The translations under genes were made by a program, and so were the position numbers. A DNA stretch of 64,000 nucleotides from Solwaraspora sp. WMMA2065 (GTDB lineage: Bacteria; Actinomycetota; Actinomycetes; Mycobacteriales; Micromonosporaceae): positions 806,001 through 870,000 of the forward strand of contig NZ_CP128361.1 of the NCBI RefSeq assembly GCF_030345075.1. Reading direction: 5' to 3'. Below the pieces are notes generated by a model. It saw nothing but the letters and a program-made list of their open reading frames with translations. It searched no databases and was not told where the DNA came from. This document shows, one piece after another, positions 17,874 to 27,580 of the stretch. The stretch's first letter is position 1. Every line of letters begins with the position of its first letter.

Positions 17874-19181
17874 ATGTTCAATGAGGACGACGCCCGTCGC
17901 CGCGACGCCGCCGACCCCGGGCACCGCGACCTGTTCCACATCCCGCCGGCCACCGGCGGCGACCACCCCGACGTCGCCTACTTTGCCGGCAACTCCCTCG
18001 GCCTGCAACCGAAGGCCACCCGCGCCGAGCTGCTCGACGACCTCGACGACTGGGCCCGGCTCGGCGTCGAAGGCCACCTGGAAGCCGGCCGGCCGTGGCT
18101 GCCGTACCACGAACTGCTCACCGACACCGCCGCGCGACTGGTCGGCGCCCTGCCCAGCGAGGCCGTGGTGATGAACTCGCTGACGGTCAACCTGCACCTG
18201 CTGATGGTGTCGTTCTACCGGCCGGCCGGCGACCGCACCCGGATCGTCATCGAGGACTCGGCGTTCCCGTCGGACAGCTACGCGGTGCGCAGCCAGGCCG
18301 CCTTCCACGGCCTCGACCCCGACCGTACGGTGGTCCGACTGCGACCCCGCCCCGGCGAGGACACGCTGCGCACCGAAGACGTCGTCGACTACCTGCGCAC
18401 CGAGGGCGACCGGGTGGCGTTGGTGCTGCTCGGCGGGGTCAACTACCTGACCGGCGAACTGCTCGACATCCCGACGATCACCACCGCCGGCCGGGCCGCC
18501 GGCGCGATCGTCGGCTGGGACCTGGCGCACGCCGCCGGCAACGTGCCGCTGCGGCTGCACGACTGGGGCGTCGACTTCGCCGCCTGGTGCTCCTACAAGT
18601 ACCTCAACTCCGGTCCGGGCGCCCTAGCCGGGGCGTACGTGCACGAACGTCACCACGGCGATCCGACGCTGGCCCGCTTCGAAGGCTGGTGGAGCACCGA
18701 GCCGGCGACCCGCTTCGAGATGACCCCGGTGTCGCGGCCACCGGCCAGCGCCGACGCCTGGCAGATCTCCAACCCGCCGATCTTCGCGATGGGTCCGGTC
18801 CGTACCTCGTTGCAGATCTTCGACAAGGTCGGCATGCCGGCGCTGCGCGACCGCAGCGAACGGCTCACCGGCTACCTCGAACAGCTGCTCGACGAGATCG
18901 TGCCCGGCCGGCCGATCAGCGTCGTCACGCCCCGGGATCCGGCCCGGCGCGGCTGCCAACTGTCCCTGCGCATCGGTGGCGGGTCGGGTGCCACCGGCGG
19001 GTCGGGGGCGCACGCGCTGACCGCCCGGCTGCGCCACGAGCACGGGGTGATCGCCGACGCCCGCGAACCGGACATAGTCCGGCTCGCCCCGGTGCCGCTG
19101 TACTCGACGTACCACGACTGCTGGCGGGCTGCCCGGGCGCTCGCCGCGACCCTCCCAGCGAAAGGCGGCGACGATGTCTGA
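17874..19181 (+). CDS. kynU: Kynureninase
   Basis: This 435-residue PLP enzyme hydrolyses kynurenine or 3-hydroxykynurenine to anthranilate or 3-hydroxyanthranilate plus alanine. Visible are YFAGNSLGLQPK near the N-terminus, GWDLAHAAGNVPLRLHDWGVDFAAW with the cofactor Asp, and CSYKYLNSGPG with the Schiff-base Lys242. ATG 17874 has GAGAGG upstream; a GTG at 17859 overlaps kynA but has no site. It overlaps kmo by eight bases. With kmo present, the physiological substrate is probably 3-hydroxykynurenine. Confidence 0.93.
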   Translation: MFNEDDARRRDAADPGHRDLFHIPPATGGDHPDVAYFAGNSLGLQPKATRAELLDDLDDWARLGVEGHLEAGRPWLPYHELLTDTAARLVGALPSEAVVMNSLTVNLHLLMVSFYRPAGDRTRIVIEDSAFPSDSYAVRSQAAFHGLDPDRTVVRLRPRPGEDTLRTEDVVDYLRTEGDRVALVLLGGVNYLTGELLDIPTITTAGRAAGAIVGWDLAHAAGNVPLRLHDWGVDFAAWCSYKYLNSGPGALAGAYVHERHHGDPTLARFEGWWSTEPATRFEMTPVSRPPASADAWQISNPPIFAMGPVRTSLQIFDKVGMPALRDRSERLTGYLEQLLDEIVPGRPISVVTPRDPARRGCQLSLRIGGGSGATGGSGAHALTARLRHEHGVIADAREPDIVRLAPVPLYSTYHDCWRAARALAATLPAKGGDDV

Positions 19182-20538
19182 ACGTGCACCCGTCGCGGTG
19201 GTCGGCGCCGGCCTGGCCGGCAGCCTGCTCGCCTGCTTCCTGGCCCGCCGCGGCCTGCCGGTCACCCTCTACGAGCGGCGGTCGGACCCGCGACGCGGCA
19301 CCGCCGAACGCGGCCGGTCGATCAACCTGGCACTGTCCGAACGCGGCCTGGACGCGCTGCGCCGCATCGGCCTGGCCGACCAGGTGCTCGCTGACGCGCT
19401 GCCGATGCCCGGCCGGATGATCCACCCGGTCGACGGAGACCTGGACTTCCAGCCGTACAGCGCCGACGGGCAGCGGGCGATCAACTCGATCAGCCGGGGC
19501 GCGCTGAACAACGCGCTGCTCGACGCGGCCGAGGCCGCGCCCGGCGTCACCGTCGTCTTCGACCACCGGCTCGTCGGGCTCGACCCGGACACCGGTGAGG
19601 TGACCTTCGACACGCCGCAGGGCAAGGTCCGTGCGCACGCGCAGGTCGTGCTCGGCGCCGACGGCGCCGGTTCGGCGGTACGCGGCCAGCTGCTCGCCCA
19701 CGGCCTGGTCGACGAGAGCCTCGACTTCCTCGACTACGGCTACAAGGAGCTGACCATCCCGGCGGTCGGCGGCGACTACGCACTCGACCCGGGTGCGCTG
19801 CACATCTGGCCGCGCGGCACGTCGATGATGATCGCCCTGCCGAACCCGGACCGGTCGTTCACCTGCACCCTGTTCTGGCCGACCGGCGGCACGTCGAGCT
19901 TCGCCTCGCTGAGCAGCCCGGCGGCGATCGAGCGACACTTCCGTACCCACTACCCGGACGTGCCGCCGCTGGCCCCGAACCTGGTCGACGACTACCAGCA
20001 CAACCCGGTCGGCCTGCTCGGTACGGTGCGCTGCGACCCGTGGCAGGTCGGCGGCCGGGTGGCGCTGGTCGGCGACGCCGCCCACGCGGTCGTGCCGTTC
20101 TACGGCCAGGGCGCCAACTGCGCCTTCGAGGACGTCGTCGAGCTGGACCGCTGCCTCGACGACACCGGCGGCGACTGGGCGGCGGCGCTGCCGCTGTACC
20201 AGTCCCGCCGCCAGGACAACGCCGAAGCGATCGCCCAGATGGCCCTGGCGAACTTCGTCGAGATGCGCGACAAGGTCGCCTCCGCGACGTTCCAGACCTT
20301 CCGCAAGGTCGAACACGCCCTGGAACGGGCGTTGCCGGGGCGCTACGTGTCCCGGTACGAGATGGTCTCCTTCACCACCATCCCGTACGCCGAGGTCAGG
20401 CGTCGGGTCCGGCGGCAGCACCAGGTGCTGGCGGCGGCGGTGGCCGGGACGGCGGCGCTGTTGGTAGGGGCACTCGGCGCCGCCGTCACCCGGTCCCTCC
20501 GGAAGGGACACGGTTCTGCCCGGAAGGGACGCCCATGA
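19174..20538 (+). CDS. kmo: Kynurenine 3-monooxygenase with C-terminal membrane segment
   Basis: The 454-residue FAD monooxygenase hydroxylates kynurenine using NADPH and oxygen. It has the dinucleotide fold VVGAGLAGSLLA (residues 9-20), RGRSINLALSERG typical of KMO, and the second FAD motif VALVGDAAHAVVPFYGQGAN. The C-terminus has a hydrophobic helix (VLAAAVAGTAALLVGALGAA, about residues 423-442) followed by a basic tail, suggesting membrane anchoring. It overlaps both neighbours in the operon. Confidence 0.93.
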   Translation: MSERAPVAVVGAGLAGSLLACFLARRGLPVTLYERRSDPRRGTAERGRSINLALSERGLDALRRIGLADQVLADALPMPGRMIHPVDGDLDFQPYSADGQRAINSISRGALNNALLDAAEAAPGVTVVFDHRLVGLDPDTGEVTFDTPQGKVRAHAQVVLGADGAGSAVRGQLLAHGLVDESLDFLDYGYKELTIPAVGGDYALDPGALHIWPRGTSMMIALPNPDRSFTCTLFWPTGGTSSFASLSSPAAIERHFRTHYPDVPPLAPNLVDDYQHNPVGLLGTVRCDPWQVGGRVALVGDAAHAVVPFYGQGANCAFEDVVELDRCLDDTGGDWAAALPLYQSRRQDNAEAIAQMALANFVEMRDKVASATFQTFRKVEHALERALPGRYVSRYEMVSFTTIPYAEVRRRVRRQHQVLAAAVAGTAALLVGALGAAVTRSLRKGHGSARKGRP

Positions 20539-22043
20539 CCCTGTGGCACCCCGACCTGTACGCCGGTCGTCCGGCCGTCAACGGTCCCGGCCTGCTGCGC
20601 AACTTCGTCGACGGCCGGTTCGTCGATGCCGGGAAGCGGTTTGCGAAGGTGTCGCCGGTGTCCGGGGAGACGGTGTTCGAGGTGGCGGAGGCCGATTCTG
20701 CGACGGTCGACGCGGCGGTGGCGGCGGCGCGGTCGGCGTTGCGCGGACCCTGGGGTGACATGGCTGAGCGGGACCGGGCGGCGGTGTTGCGGGCGGTGGC
20801 CGACGAGTTGGACCGCCGGTTCGATGATCTGGTCGCCGCTGAGGTGGCGGATACCGGTAAGCCGGTCGGTCAGGCCCGGACGTTGGACATTCCGCGTGGG
20901 GCGGCGAACTTCCGGGCGTTCGCGGAGATCGCTGCGACGGCGCCGACCGAGTCGTTCACCACGGTCACCCCGTCCGGTGGTCGGGCGTTGAACTACGCGG
21001 TACGTAAACCGGTCGGTGTCGTCGCGGTGATCGTGCCGTGGAATCTGCCGCTGCTGCTGCTGACGTGGAAGGTGGCTCCGGCGCTGGCCTGCGGCAACGC
21101 TGTCGTCGTCAAGCCGTCGGAGGAGACGCCGGCGTCGGCGACGTTGTTGGCGGAGGTGATGGCGGCGGCCGGCGTACCCGACGGGGTGTTCAACCTGGTG
21201 CACGGCTTCGGGCCGGGCGCGGCGGGGGAGTGGCTGACCCGGCATCCGGGGGTGGATGCGATCACCTTCACCGGTGAGTCGGCGACGGGGTCGGCGATCA
21301 TGCGGGCGGCGGCTGACGGGGTGAAGGCGGTGTCGTTCGAGTTGGGCGGCAAGAACGCCGGCCTGGTCTTCGCCGACGCCGACCTGGACGCGGCGGTGGC
21401 CGGCTCGGTGCGGTCGTCGTTCACCAACGGCGGTCAGGTGTGCCTGTGCACCGAGCGGCTGTACGTGCAGCGGCCGGTGTTCGACGAGTTCGTGGACCGG
21501 CTGGCGGCCGCCGCCCGCGACGCCCGGTACGGCTGGCCCGCCGACGAGACGATCTCGACGATGCCGCTGATCTCGCGGGCGCATCGGGAGAAGGTGCTCG
21601 GTTTCTACGACCTGGCCCGCGTCGAAGGTGCCGACGTACGAGCTGGTGGTGGCGTGCCGGCCTTCGGTGATGCCCGCGACGGCGGCGCGTACGTGCAGCC
21701 GACGGTGTTGACCGGGTTGGGGCAGTCGGCGCGGCTGGTGTGTGAGGAGGTGTTCGGCCCGGTCTGTCACATCGCCCCGTTCGACACCGAGGAGGAGGCG
21801 TTCGCGCTGGCCAACGACTCCGACTACGGGCTGGCCGCGACGGTGTGGACCCGTGATGTGGGGCGGGCGCACCGGGCCGGCGCCAGACTGGACGCCGGCA
21901 TCGTCTGGGTCAACACCTGGTTCCTGCGGGACCTGCGTACCCCGTTCGGCGGGGTCAAGGCCTCCGGCGTCGGCCGCGAAGGTGGCGTGCACTCGCTGGA
22001 CTTCTACTCCGAACTGACAAACGTCTGCGTGGACCTGACATGA
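20535..22043 (+). CDS. 2-aminomuconate 6-semialdehyde dehydrogenase (NbaE/AmnC-like)
   Basis: This 502-residue aldehyde dehydrogenase has PWN at 168-170, Glu269 in SFELGGKN and nucleophile Cys303 in NGGQVCLCTERLYV; the CLC pattern is typical of 2-hydroxy- and 2-aminomuconic semialdehyde dehydrogenases. It would oxidise 2-aminomuconate semialdehyde, made by ACMS decarboxylase, to 2-aminomuconate with NAD+. ATG 20535 overlaps the kmo stop (ATGA). Its substrate is assigned from the pathway around it; 2-hydroxymuconate semialdehyde is the main alternative. Confidence 0.88.
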   Translation: MTLWHPDLYAGRPAVNGPGLLRNFVDGRFVDAGKRFAKVSPVSGETVFEVAEADSATVDAAVAAARSALRGPWGDMAERDRAAVLRAVADELDRRFDDLVAAEVADTGKPVGQARTLDIPRGAANFRAFAEIAATAPTESFTTVTPSGGRALNYAVRKPVGVVAVIVPWNLPLLLLTWKVAPALACGNAVVVKPSEETPASATLLAEVMAAAGVPDGVFNLVHGFGPGAAGEWLTRHPGVDAITFTGESATGSAIMRAAADGVKAVSFELGGKNAGLVFADADLDAAVAGSVRSSFTNGGQVCLCTERLYVQRPVFDEFVDRLAAAARDARYGWPADETISTMPLISRAHREKVLGFYDLARVEGADVRAGGGVPAFGDARDGGAYVQPTVLTGLGQSARLVCEEVFGPVCHIAPFDTEEEAFALANDSDYGLAATVWTRDVGRAHRAGARLDAGIVWVNTWFLRDLRTPFGGVKASGVGREGGVHSLDFYSELTNVCVDLT

Positions 22044-22876
22044 GCGTGACTGTGGACATCGAGGCCGCCGTCGCGGCGCTGGCCGGGGCGTACGACACCG
22101 GGGCGCCGTGCCCGCCGCTGCGCGACCGGCTGCTGCCCGCCGGCGACGTCGCCGCCGCATACGCGGTGCAGCGGGAGTTGGTGGCCGGCTGGACAGGCGC
22201 GGGCCGCCGCCGGGTCGGCGCGAAGATCGGGTTGACGTCGCCGGCGGTGCAGGCCGCGTTCGGCGTCTACCAGCCCGACTTCGGGGTGCTCTTCGCCGAC
22301 ATGACGGTCTGCGACGGCGACGAGGTCGACCTGGGCGGGCTGATCCAGCCCAGGGTGGAGGCCGAGGTGGCGTTCGTGCTGTCGGCGGATCTGCCGGACG
22401 GGCCGGCGACCGTGCTCGACGTGCTGCGGGCCACCGACTTCCTGCTACCGGCGGTCGAGATCGTCGACTCCCGGATCACCGACTGGGACATCTCCATCGT
22501 GGACACGGTGGCGGACAACGCCTCGTCGGGGCTGTTCGTCCTCGGTGACCGGCCGGTGCCGCCCGCCTCGGTGGACCTGCGCGAGTGCGGCATGGTCCTG
22601 GAATCCGCCGGTGAACCGGTGTCGGTCGGCGCCGGGGCGGCCTGCCTCGGTAACCCGGTGCACGCCGTCGCCTGGCTGGCGTCGACCATGGCCGCCGCCG
22701 GGGATCCGCTGCGGGCCGGCGACGTCGTGCTCTCCGGTGCGCTCGGCCCGATGGTGCCGGTCACCCCGGGGGCGGCGTACGAGGCGCGGATCGCCGGGCT
22801 CGGCTCGGTACGGACCAGATTCAGCGCGAAACCGGCCGACCGGTCGGCCGACGGCGAGTCAGGGGAGGGGTCGTGA
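22040..22876 (+). CDS. 2-oxopent-4-enoate hydratase (NbaH/DmpE-like)
   Basis: This 278-residue member of the hydratase/decarboxylase family (fumarylacetoacetase-like fold) would convert 2-oxopent-4-enoate to 4-hydroxy-2-oxovalerate. Visible motifs are [18 protein letters not shown], the acidic metal-binding stretch [10 protein letters not shown], and [24 protein letters not shown]. It is a paralogue of the oxalocrotonate decarboxylase at 24827. The two are told apart by [11 protein letters not shown] here (hydratase-like) and by gene order. It overlaps both neighbours by four bases. Confidence 0.87.
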   Translation: MSVTVDIEAAVAALAGAYDTGAPCPPLRDRLLPAGDVAAAYAVQRELVAGWTGAGRRRVGAKIGLTSPAVQAAFGVYQPDFGVLFADMTVCDGDEVDLGGLIQPRVEAEVAFVLSADLPDGPATVLDVLRATDFLLPAVEIVDSRITDWDISIVDTVADNASSGLFVLGDRPVPPASVDLRECGMVLESAGEPVSVGAGAACLGNPVHAVAWLASTMAAAGDPLRAGDVVLSGALGPMVPVTPGAAYEARIAGLGSVRTRFSAKPADRSADGESGEGS

Positions 22877-23802
22877 TGGGTGTCGGGGTGGCGGTGATCG
22901 GGTCGGGCAACATCGGTACCGATCTGATGATCAAGGTGCTGCGGTTGTCGGAGTCGCTGGACATGGTGGCGATGGTGGGTATCGATCCGGAATCCGACGG
23001 GCTGGCCCGCGCTGGCCGGTTGGGTGTGGCGACCACGAGTGATGGGGTCGACGGCCTGGTGGCGATGCCCGAGTTCGCCGACGTGCGGCTCGTGTTCGAC
23101 GCCACGTCGGCGGGTGCGCACCGGCGTAACGACGAGATCCTGCGGGCGCACGGGCGGACGGTGGTGGATCTGACCCCGGCTGCGGTCGGCCCGTACGTGG
23201 TGCCGCCGGTCAACCTGGACGCGCACCTGGCCGAGCGCAACGTCAACATGGTCACCTGTGGTGGGCAGGCGACGGTGCCGGTCGTCGCCGCTGTCGCGGC
23301 GGTGGCCCCGGTGGCGTATGCGGAGATCGTCGCGTCGATCGCGTCCCGTTCGGCCGGTCCGGGCACCCGGGCGAACATCGACGAGTTCACCCGGACGACG
23401 GCCCGCGCCCTGGAGGTCGTCGGCGGTGCCGGTAGGGGTAAGGCGGTCATCGTGCTGAACCCGGCGGATCCGCCGCTGCTGATGCGTGACACCGTCTACT
23501 GCCTGGTCCCGGCCGGCGTCGACACCGGCCGGGTGGCCGCCTCGGTGGCGGCCATGGTCGGGTCGGTCGCCGGGTACGTGCCCGGCTACCGGCTCAAACA
23601 GCGGGTGCAGTTCGATCCGGTCGACACTTTCGTGCCGGCGCTGGGCAGCCATTTCACCGGCATCCAGGTGTCGGTGTTCCTGGAGGTCTCCGGTGCCGGG
23701 CACTACCTGCCCGCCTATGCCGGCAACCTGGACATCATGACCTCGGCCGCGTTGCGTACCGCGGAACGTCTGGTCGCTGTCCGAGCGGAGGCGCGGTCAT
23801 GA
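22873..23802 (+). CDS. Acylating acetaldehyde dehydrogenase (DmpF/NbaJ-like)
   Basis: The 309-residue enzyme turns acetaldehyde, NAD+ and CoA into acetyl-CoA. It has the N-terminal nucleotide-binding fold [29 protein letters not shown], and [15 protein letters not shown] with the catalytic Cys. It works as a channelled pair with the aldolase encoded next, with which it overlaps by four bases. GTG 22873 and ATG 22876 are both possible starts after GGAGGGG. Confidence 0.95.
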   Translation: MMGVGVAVIGSGNIGTDLMIKVLRLSESLDMVAMVGIDPESDGLARAGRLGVATTSDGVDGLVAMPEFADVRLVFDATSAGAHRRNDEILRAHGRTVVDLTPAAVGPYVVPPVNLDAHLAERNVNMVTCGGQATVPVVAAVAAVAPVAYAEIVASIASRSAGPGTRANIDEFTRTTARALEVVGGAGRGKAVIVLNPADPPLLMRDTVYCLVPAGVDTGRVAASVAAMVGSVAGYVPGYRLKQRVQFDPVDTFVPALGSHFTGIQVSVFLEVSGAGHYLPAYAGNLDIMTSAALRTAERLVAVRAEARS

Positions 23803-24830
23803 CCCGGCTGTACGTGCAGGACGTGACGTTGCGCGACGGCATGCACGCCATCGGGCACCGGTACGGCGTCGACCAGGTGCGGCAGATCGCCGCCGCGTTG
23901 GACGCGGCCGGCGTCGACGCGATCGAGGTCGCCCACGGTGACGGCCTGGCCGGCTCGTCGGTGACGTACGGGCACGGTGCGGCGTCGGACGCCGACTGGA
24001 TCACCGCCGCCGCCGAGTCGATCAGCCGGGCGACGTTGACCACGCTGCTGCTGCCCGGGATCGGCACCGTCGACGACCTGAAAGCCGCCCGGGACCTCGG
24101 CGTCACCAGTGTGCGGATCGCCACCCACTGCACCGAGGCCGACGTCGCCGCCCAGCACATCTCATGGGCCCGCGACCAGGGTATGGACGTGGCCGGCTTT
24201 CTGATGATGTCGCACATGAACACCCCGGACGGGCTCGCGCAGCAGGCCAAGCTGATGGAGTCGTACGGGGCGCACTGTGTCTACGTCACCGACTCCGGCG
24301 GTCGGCTGCTGATGGACGACGTCGCCGCCCGGGTCGACGCCTACCAGCAGGTGCTGGACCCGGGCACGCAGATCGGTATCCACGCCCACCACAACCTGTC
24401 GTTGGGGGTGGCGAACAGTGTGGTCGCCGTCGAGCATGGCACCACCCGGGTCGACGCCTCCCTGGCCGGGATGGGTGCCGGGGCCGGCAACGCGCCCCTG
24501 GAGGTGTTCACCGCCGTCGCGGACCTGCACGGCTGGGCGCATGGCTGCGACACGTTCGCGTTGATGGACGCCGCCGAGGACCTGGTCCGGCCGCTGCAGG
24601 ACCGGCCGGTCCGTGTCGACCGGGAAACCCTGTCGCTCGGCTACGCCGGCGTCTACTCCAGCTTCCTGCGCCACGCCGAACGCGCCGCCGACCGCTACGG
24701 CCTGGACGTGCGGTCCATCCTGGTCGAACTCGGCCGCCGCAGGATGGTCGGCGGCCAGGAAGACATGATCACCGACGTCGCCCTCGACCTCGCCGACGCC
24801 GCCAACACCGCCCACGGAGGCACCCAGTGA
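23799..24830 (+). CDS. 4-hydroxy-2-oxovalerate aldolase (DmpG/NbaI-like)
   Basis: The 343-residue TIM-barrel aldolase splits 4-hydroxy-2-oxovalerate to pyruvate and acetaldehyde. Visible are [17 protein letters not shown], the metal-binding Asp, [10 protein letters not shown], and [15 protein letters not shown] with the two metal-binding His. The C-terminal domain ([20 protein letters not shown]) contacts the dehydrogenase partner in the Dmp complex. It overlaps its neighbours by four bases on each side. Confidence 0.95.
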   Translation: MTRLYVQDVTLRDGMHAIGHRYGVDQVRQIAAALDAAGVDAIEVAHGDGLAGSSVTYGHGAASDADWITAAAESISRATLTTLLLPGIGTVDDLKAARDLGVTSVRIATHCTEADVAAQHISWARDQGMDVAGFLMMSHMNTPDGLAQQAKLMESYGAHCVYVTDSGGRLLMDDVAARVDAYQQVLDPGTQIGIHAHHNLSLGVANSVVAVEHGTTRVDASLAGMGAGAGNAPLEVFTAVADLHGWAHGCDTFALMDAAEDLVRPLQDRPVRVDRETLSLGYAGVYSSFLRHAERAADRYGLDVRSILVELGRRRMVGGQEDMITDVALDLADAANTAHGGTQ

Positions 24831-25606
24831 CCAGCACGGACGTCGACCTCGCCGGGTTGGCCGCCCAGCTCGACGAGGCGGCCGTCACCGGCACCCCGAT
24901 TCCGCAGCTCGCCGAGGCGCTCGGCATTGACGTCGACGCCGCGTACCGGGTGCAGCGGGCGCTGATCGCCCGCCGCACCGGCCGGGGCGAACGCCTCGCC
25001 GGCGCCAAGATGGGCCTGACCAGCAAGGCGAAAATGGCGCAGGTCGGCGTCGACTCCCCGATCCTCGGCCAACTCACCGACACCACGCAGGTGCCCGACG
25101 GCGGCAACGTCGACATCTCCGGACTGATCCACCCCCGGGTCGAACCGGAGATCGCCTTCCTCCTCGACAGGCCACCGACACCCGGGATGCCGTTCACCGA
25201 CGCGGTCCGGGCCGTCGCCCCCGCCCTGGAGGTCATCGACTCCCGCTACGCCAACTTCACCTTCTCCCTGCCCGACGTGATCGCCGACAACACCTCGGCA
25301 GCCCTGTACGCCGTCGGGCCCTGGCAGCCGGTCCCGGACGGCGTCGACAACCTCGGCGTACTCCTCGACGTCGACGGACGCACGGTGCAGACCGGATCGA
25401 CGGCGGCCATCCTCGGCGACCCCCGCCGCGCGCTGACCGCCGGGATCGCCCTCGCCGACCGGCACGGCCCGGCCCTGCGGGCCGGCTGGATCTTCCTGGC
25501 CGGCGCCGCCACCGCCGCCGTCCCCCTCCCACCCGGCGCCCACGTCCGCGCCACCGTGCAAAGCCTCGGCACCGCCGCCTTCACCACCACCGGAGGTACG
25601 CGATGA
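24827..25606 (+). CDS. 4-oxalocrotonate decarboxylase (NbaG/DmpH-like)
   Basis: This 259-residue protein of the hydratase/decarboxylase family would decarboxylate 2-oxohex-3-enedioate to 2-oxopent-4-enoate. It shows [18 protein letters not shown], with the two Lys typical of the decarboxylase branch, [17 protein letters not shown] and [22 protein letters not shown]. Dmp decarboxylase and hydratase form a complex, and the partner hydratase is at 22040. Start GTG 24827 overlaps the aldolase stop. Confidence 0.88.
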   Translation: MTSTDVDLAGLAAQLDEAAVTGTPIPQLAEALGIDVDAAYRVQRALIARRTGRGERLAGAKMGLTSKAKMAQVGVDSPILGQLTDTTQVPDGGNVDISGLIHPRVEPEIAFLLDRPPTPGMPFTDAVRAVAPALEVIDSRYANFTFSLPDVIADNTSAALYAVGPWQPVPDGVDNLGVLLDVDGRTVQTGSTAAILGDPRRALTAGIALADRHGPALRAGWIFLAGAATAAVPLPPGAHVRATVQSLGTAAFTTTGGTR

Positions 25607-26034
25607 CCGCGCACCTGGTCGCCGGCAAGGCCACCCCACGCGGCAAGTTTCCACACGTCAAGGTCGCCGGCGGATTCATCTTCGTCTCCGGTACGTCGAG
25701 CCGCCGCCCCGACAACACCATCGCCGGTGCCACGGTGGACGAGTTCGGCACCACGCAACTCGACATCCGGGAGCAGACCCGCGCGGTGATCGCCAACATC
25801 GCCGACCTGCTCGCCGCCGCCGGTGCCGGCCTGACCGATCTGGTCTCGGTCACCACGTACCTGGTCAACATGAACGACTTCGGCGGCTACAACCAGGTCT
25901 GGGCGCAACACTTCGACCACACCGGACCCACCCGGACCACCGTCGCCGTCCACCAACTACCCCACCCACATTTGCTCATCGAGATCCAGGCCATCGCCGT
26001 AGCACCGGCTGACGCCCCCACCCGGAAGGAGTGA
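25603..26034 (+). CDS. 2-aminomuconate deaminase, RidA family (NbaF/AmnD-like)
   Basis: The 143-residue RidA/YjgF-fold protein probably deaminates 2-aminomuconate to 4-oxalocrotonate. It shows [18 protein letters not shown], an internal [17 protein letters not shown] helix and the C-terminal [14 protein letters not shown] strand. RidA proteins also hydrolyse reactive enamines in general, but the position between the decarboxylase and the ring-cleavage dioxygenase matches the nba-type clusters. Start overlaps the preceding stop. Confidence 0.88.
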   Translation: MTAHLVAGKATPRGKFPHVKVAGGFIFVSGTSSRRPDNTIAGATVDEFGTTQLDIREQTRAVIANIADLLAAAGAGLTDLVSVTTYLVNMNDFGGYNQVWAQHFDHTGPTRTTVAVHQLPHPHLLIEIQAIAVAPADAPTRKE

Positions 26035-26039
26035 CACCC

Positions 26040-26564
26040 GTGAGCGACATCGCCGAACCGGTCAACTTCCCCCACTGGGTCAGTGAGAACGAGCACCTGC
26101 TCAAGCCGCCGGTCAACAACAAGCAGCTGTTCCCCACCGGCGACGATTTCATCGTGCAGGTCGTCGGCGGGCCCAACCAGCGCACCGATTTCCACGTCGA
26201 CCCGTACGAGGAGTTCTTCTACCAGGTCAAAGGCAACATGCACGTCAACCTGATGACCGACGACGGGCCGCAGACCGTGCACATCCGGGAAGGCCAGATG
26301 TGGGTGCTGCCCGGCTACGTGCCGCACTCGCCGCAACGCCCGGAGGCCGGCTCGATCGGGGTCGTCATCGAACGGGTCCGCGAGGAGGGCACCCTGGAGA
26401 AGTTCCAGTGGTACTGCCTCGACTGCGGAAACCTGGTGCACGAGGTGGAGTTGCAGGTGCGCGACATCGTCGCCGACCTGCCGCCGGTCTTCACCGCCTT
26501 CTACGGTGACGAGTCCGCGCGTACCTGCGACAAGTGCGGCGCGCTGCACCCGGGCAAGGGCTGA
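26040..26564 (+). CDS. 3-hydroxyanthranilate 3,4-dioxygenase (NbaC-like)
   Basis: The 174-residue cupin cleaves 3-hydroxyanthranilate to 2-amino-3-carboxymuconate semialdehyde. Expected Fe(II) ligands are visible: His52 in FHVDP, Glu58 in EEFFYQ and His96 in PHSPQRP, with substrate-binding Arg48, Arg100 and Glu111. The bacterial-type C-terminal rubredoxin-like site is complete: CLDC at 126-129 and CDKC at 163-166. GTG 26040 is chosen because AAGGAG lies eight bases upstream. Confidence 0.95.
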   Translation: MSDIAEPVNFPHWVSENEHLLKPPVNNKQLFPTGDDFIVQVVGGPNQRTDFHVDPYEEFFYQVKGNMHVNLMTDDGPQTVHIREGQMWVLPGYVPHSPQRPEAGSIGVVIERVREEGTLEKFQWYCLDCGNLVHEVELQVRDIVADLPPVFTAFYGDESARTCDKCGALHPGKG

Positions 26565-26572
26565 GCCTCACC

Positions 26573-27580
26573 GTGACCGACGCCGGGCAGACCATCGACG
26601 TCCACACCCACCTGGTGCCCAGGGGCTGGCCGGATCTCGCCGCCGCCTGTGGGGGGACCGGCTGGCCGTGGCTGCGGGTCGACTCCGAACGCGCCGCGAT
26701 GATCATGGTGGGTCAGACGGAGTTCCGGCCGGTCGGCCCGCAGACCTGGGACCCGGCCACCCGGCTGGCCGACATGGACGTCGACGGGGTGGACGTCCAG
26801 GTCGTCTCGCCGACGCCGGTGTTCTTCGCCTACGACCGGCCGGCAGACCAGGCGGTCAAGGTGGCCCGGATCTTCAACGACCTGACCCTGGAGGTCACCG
26901 CCGCCGGAGGTGGCCGGCTGGTGCCGTTCTGCCAGGTGCCGTTGCAGGACCCCGACGCCGCCTGCGCCGAGCTGGACCGCTGCCTGGCCGCCGGCCACGC
27001 CGGGGTGGAGATCGGCAACCACGTCGGCGACCGTGACCTCGACGACGCCGGCATCGTCGCCTTCCTGCGACACTGCGCCGACGTCGGCGCGCCGGTGTTC
27101 GTCCACCCGTGGGACATGCCGGACGGGCCACGACTGGACCGGTGGATGGCCCGCTGGCTGTCCGGCATGCCCGCCGAGACCCACCTGTCGATCCTGGCGC
27201 TGATCCTCGGCGGCGGCTTCGACCAGCTGCCCCGTACGCTGCGGATCTGCTTCGCCCACGGCGGCGGCAGCTTCCCGTTCTGGCTGGGCCGCGCCGACAA
27301 CGCCTGGCACCGCCGGGGCGCCGTGGTACGCGGCCGGTCGGCGCACCCGCCGAGCCACTACCTGGACCGGTTCTACGTCGATTCGGTGGTGTTCGACCCG
27401 GCGGCGCTGCGGCTGCTGGTCGACACGATGGGTGCCGACCGAGTGCTGCTGGGCAGCGACTACCCGTACCCGCTGGGGGAACGGCCGGTCGGCGCGGTGA
27501 TCGACAAGGCGGACTTCCTCACCGCTGACCAGCGGGCTGCCCTGAGCGGCGGCAACGCCTACCGGTTCCTTACCGGCTGA
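26573..27580 (+). CDS. 2-amino-3-carboxymuconate-6-semialdehyde decarboxylase (ACMSD, NbaD-like)
   Basis: The 335-residue amidohydrolase-superfamily enzyme decarboxylates ACMS, preventing its spontaneous closure to quinolinate. Metal-binding residues are seen in DVHTHLVP (His11, His13), VFVHPWDMP, CFAHGGGSFPF and LLGSDYPYP. GTG 26573 gives the expected start near the DVHTH motif, though its binding site is weak and translational coupling to the dioxygenase is likely. It is the last gene of the operon and overlaps the end of the convergent MarR gene by 22 bases. Confidence 0.95.
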   Translation: MTDAGQTIDVHTHLVPRGWPDLAAACGGTGWPWLRVDSERAAMIMVGQTEFRPVGPQTWDPATRLADMDVDGVDVQVVSPTPVFFAYDRPADQAVKVARIFNDLTLEVTAAGGGRLVPFCQVPLQDPDAACAELDRCLAAGHAGVEIGNHVGDRDLDDAGIVAFLRHCADVGAPVFVHPWDMPDGPRLDRWMARWLSGMPAETHLSILALILGGGFDQLPRTLRICFAHGGGSFPFWLGRADNAWHRRGAVVRGRSAHPPSHYLDRFYVDSVVFDPAALRLLVDTMGADRVLLGSDYPYPLGERPVGAVIDKADFLTADQRAALSGGNAYRFLTG

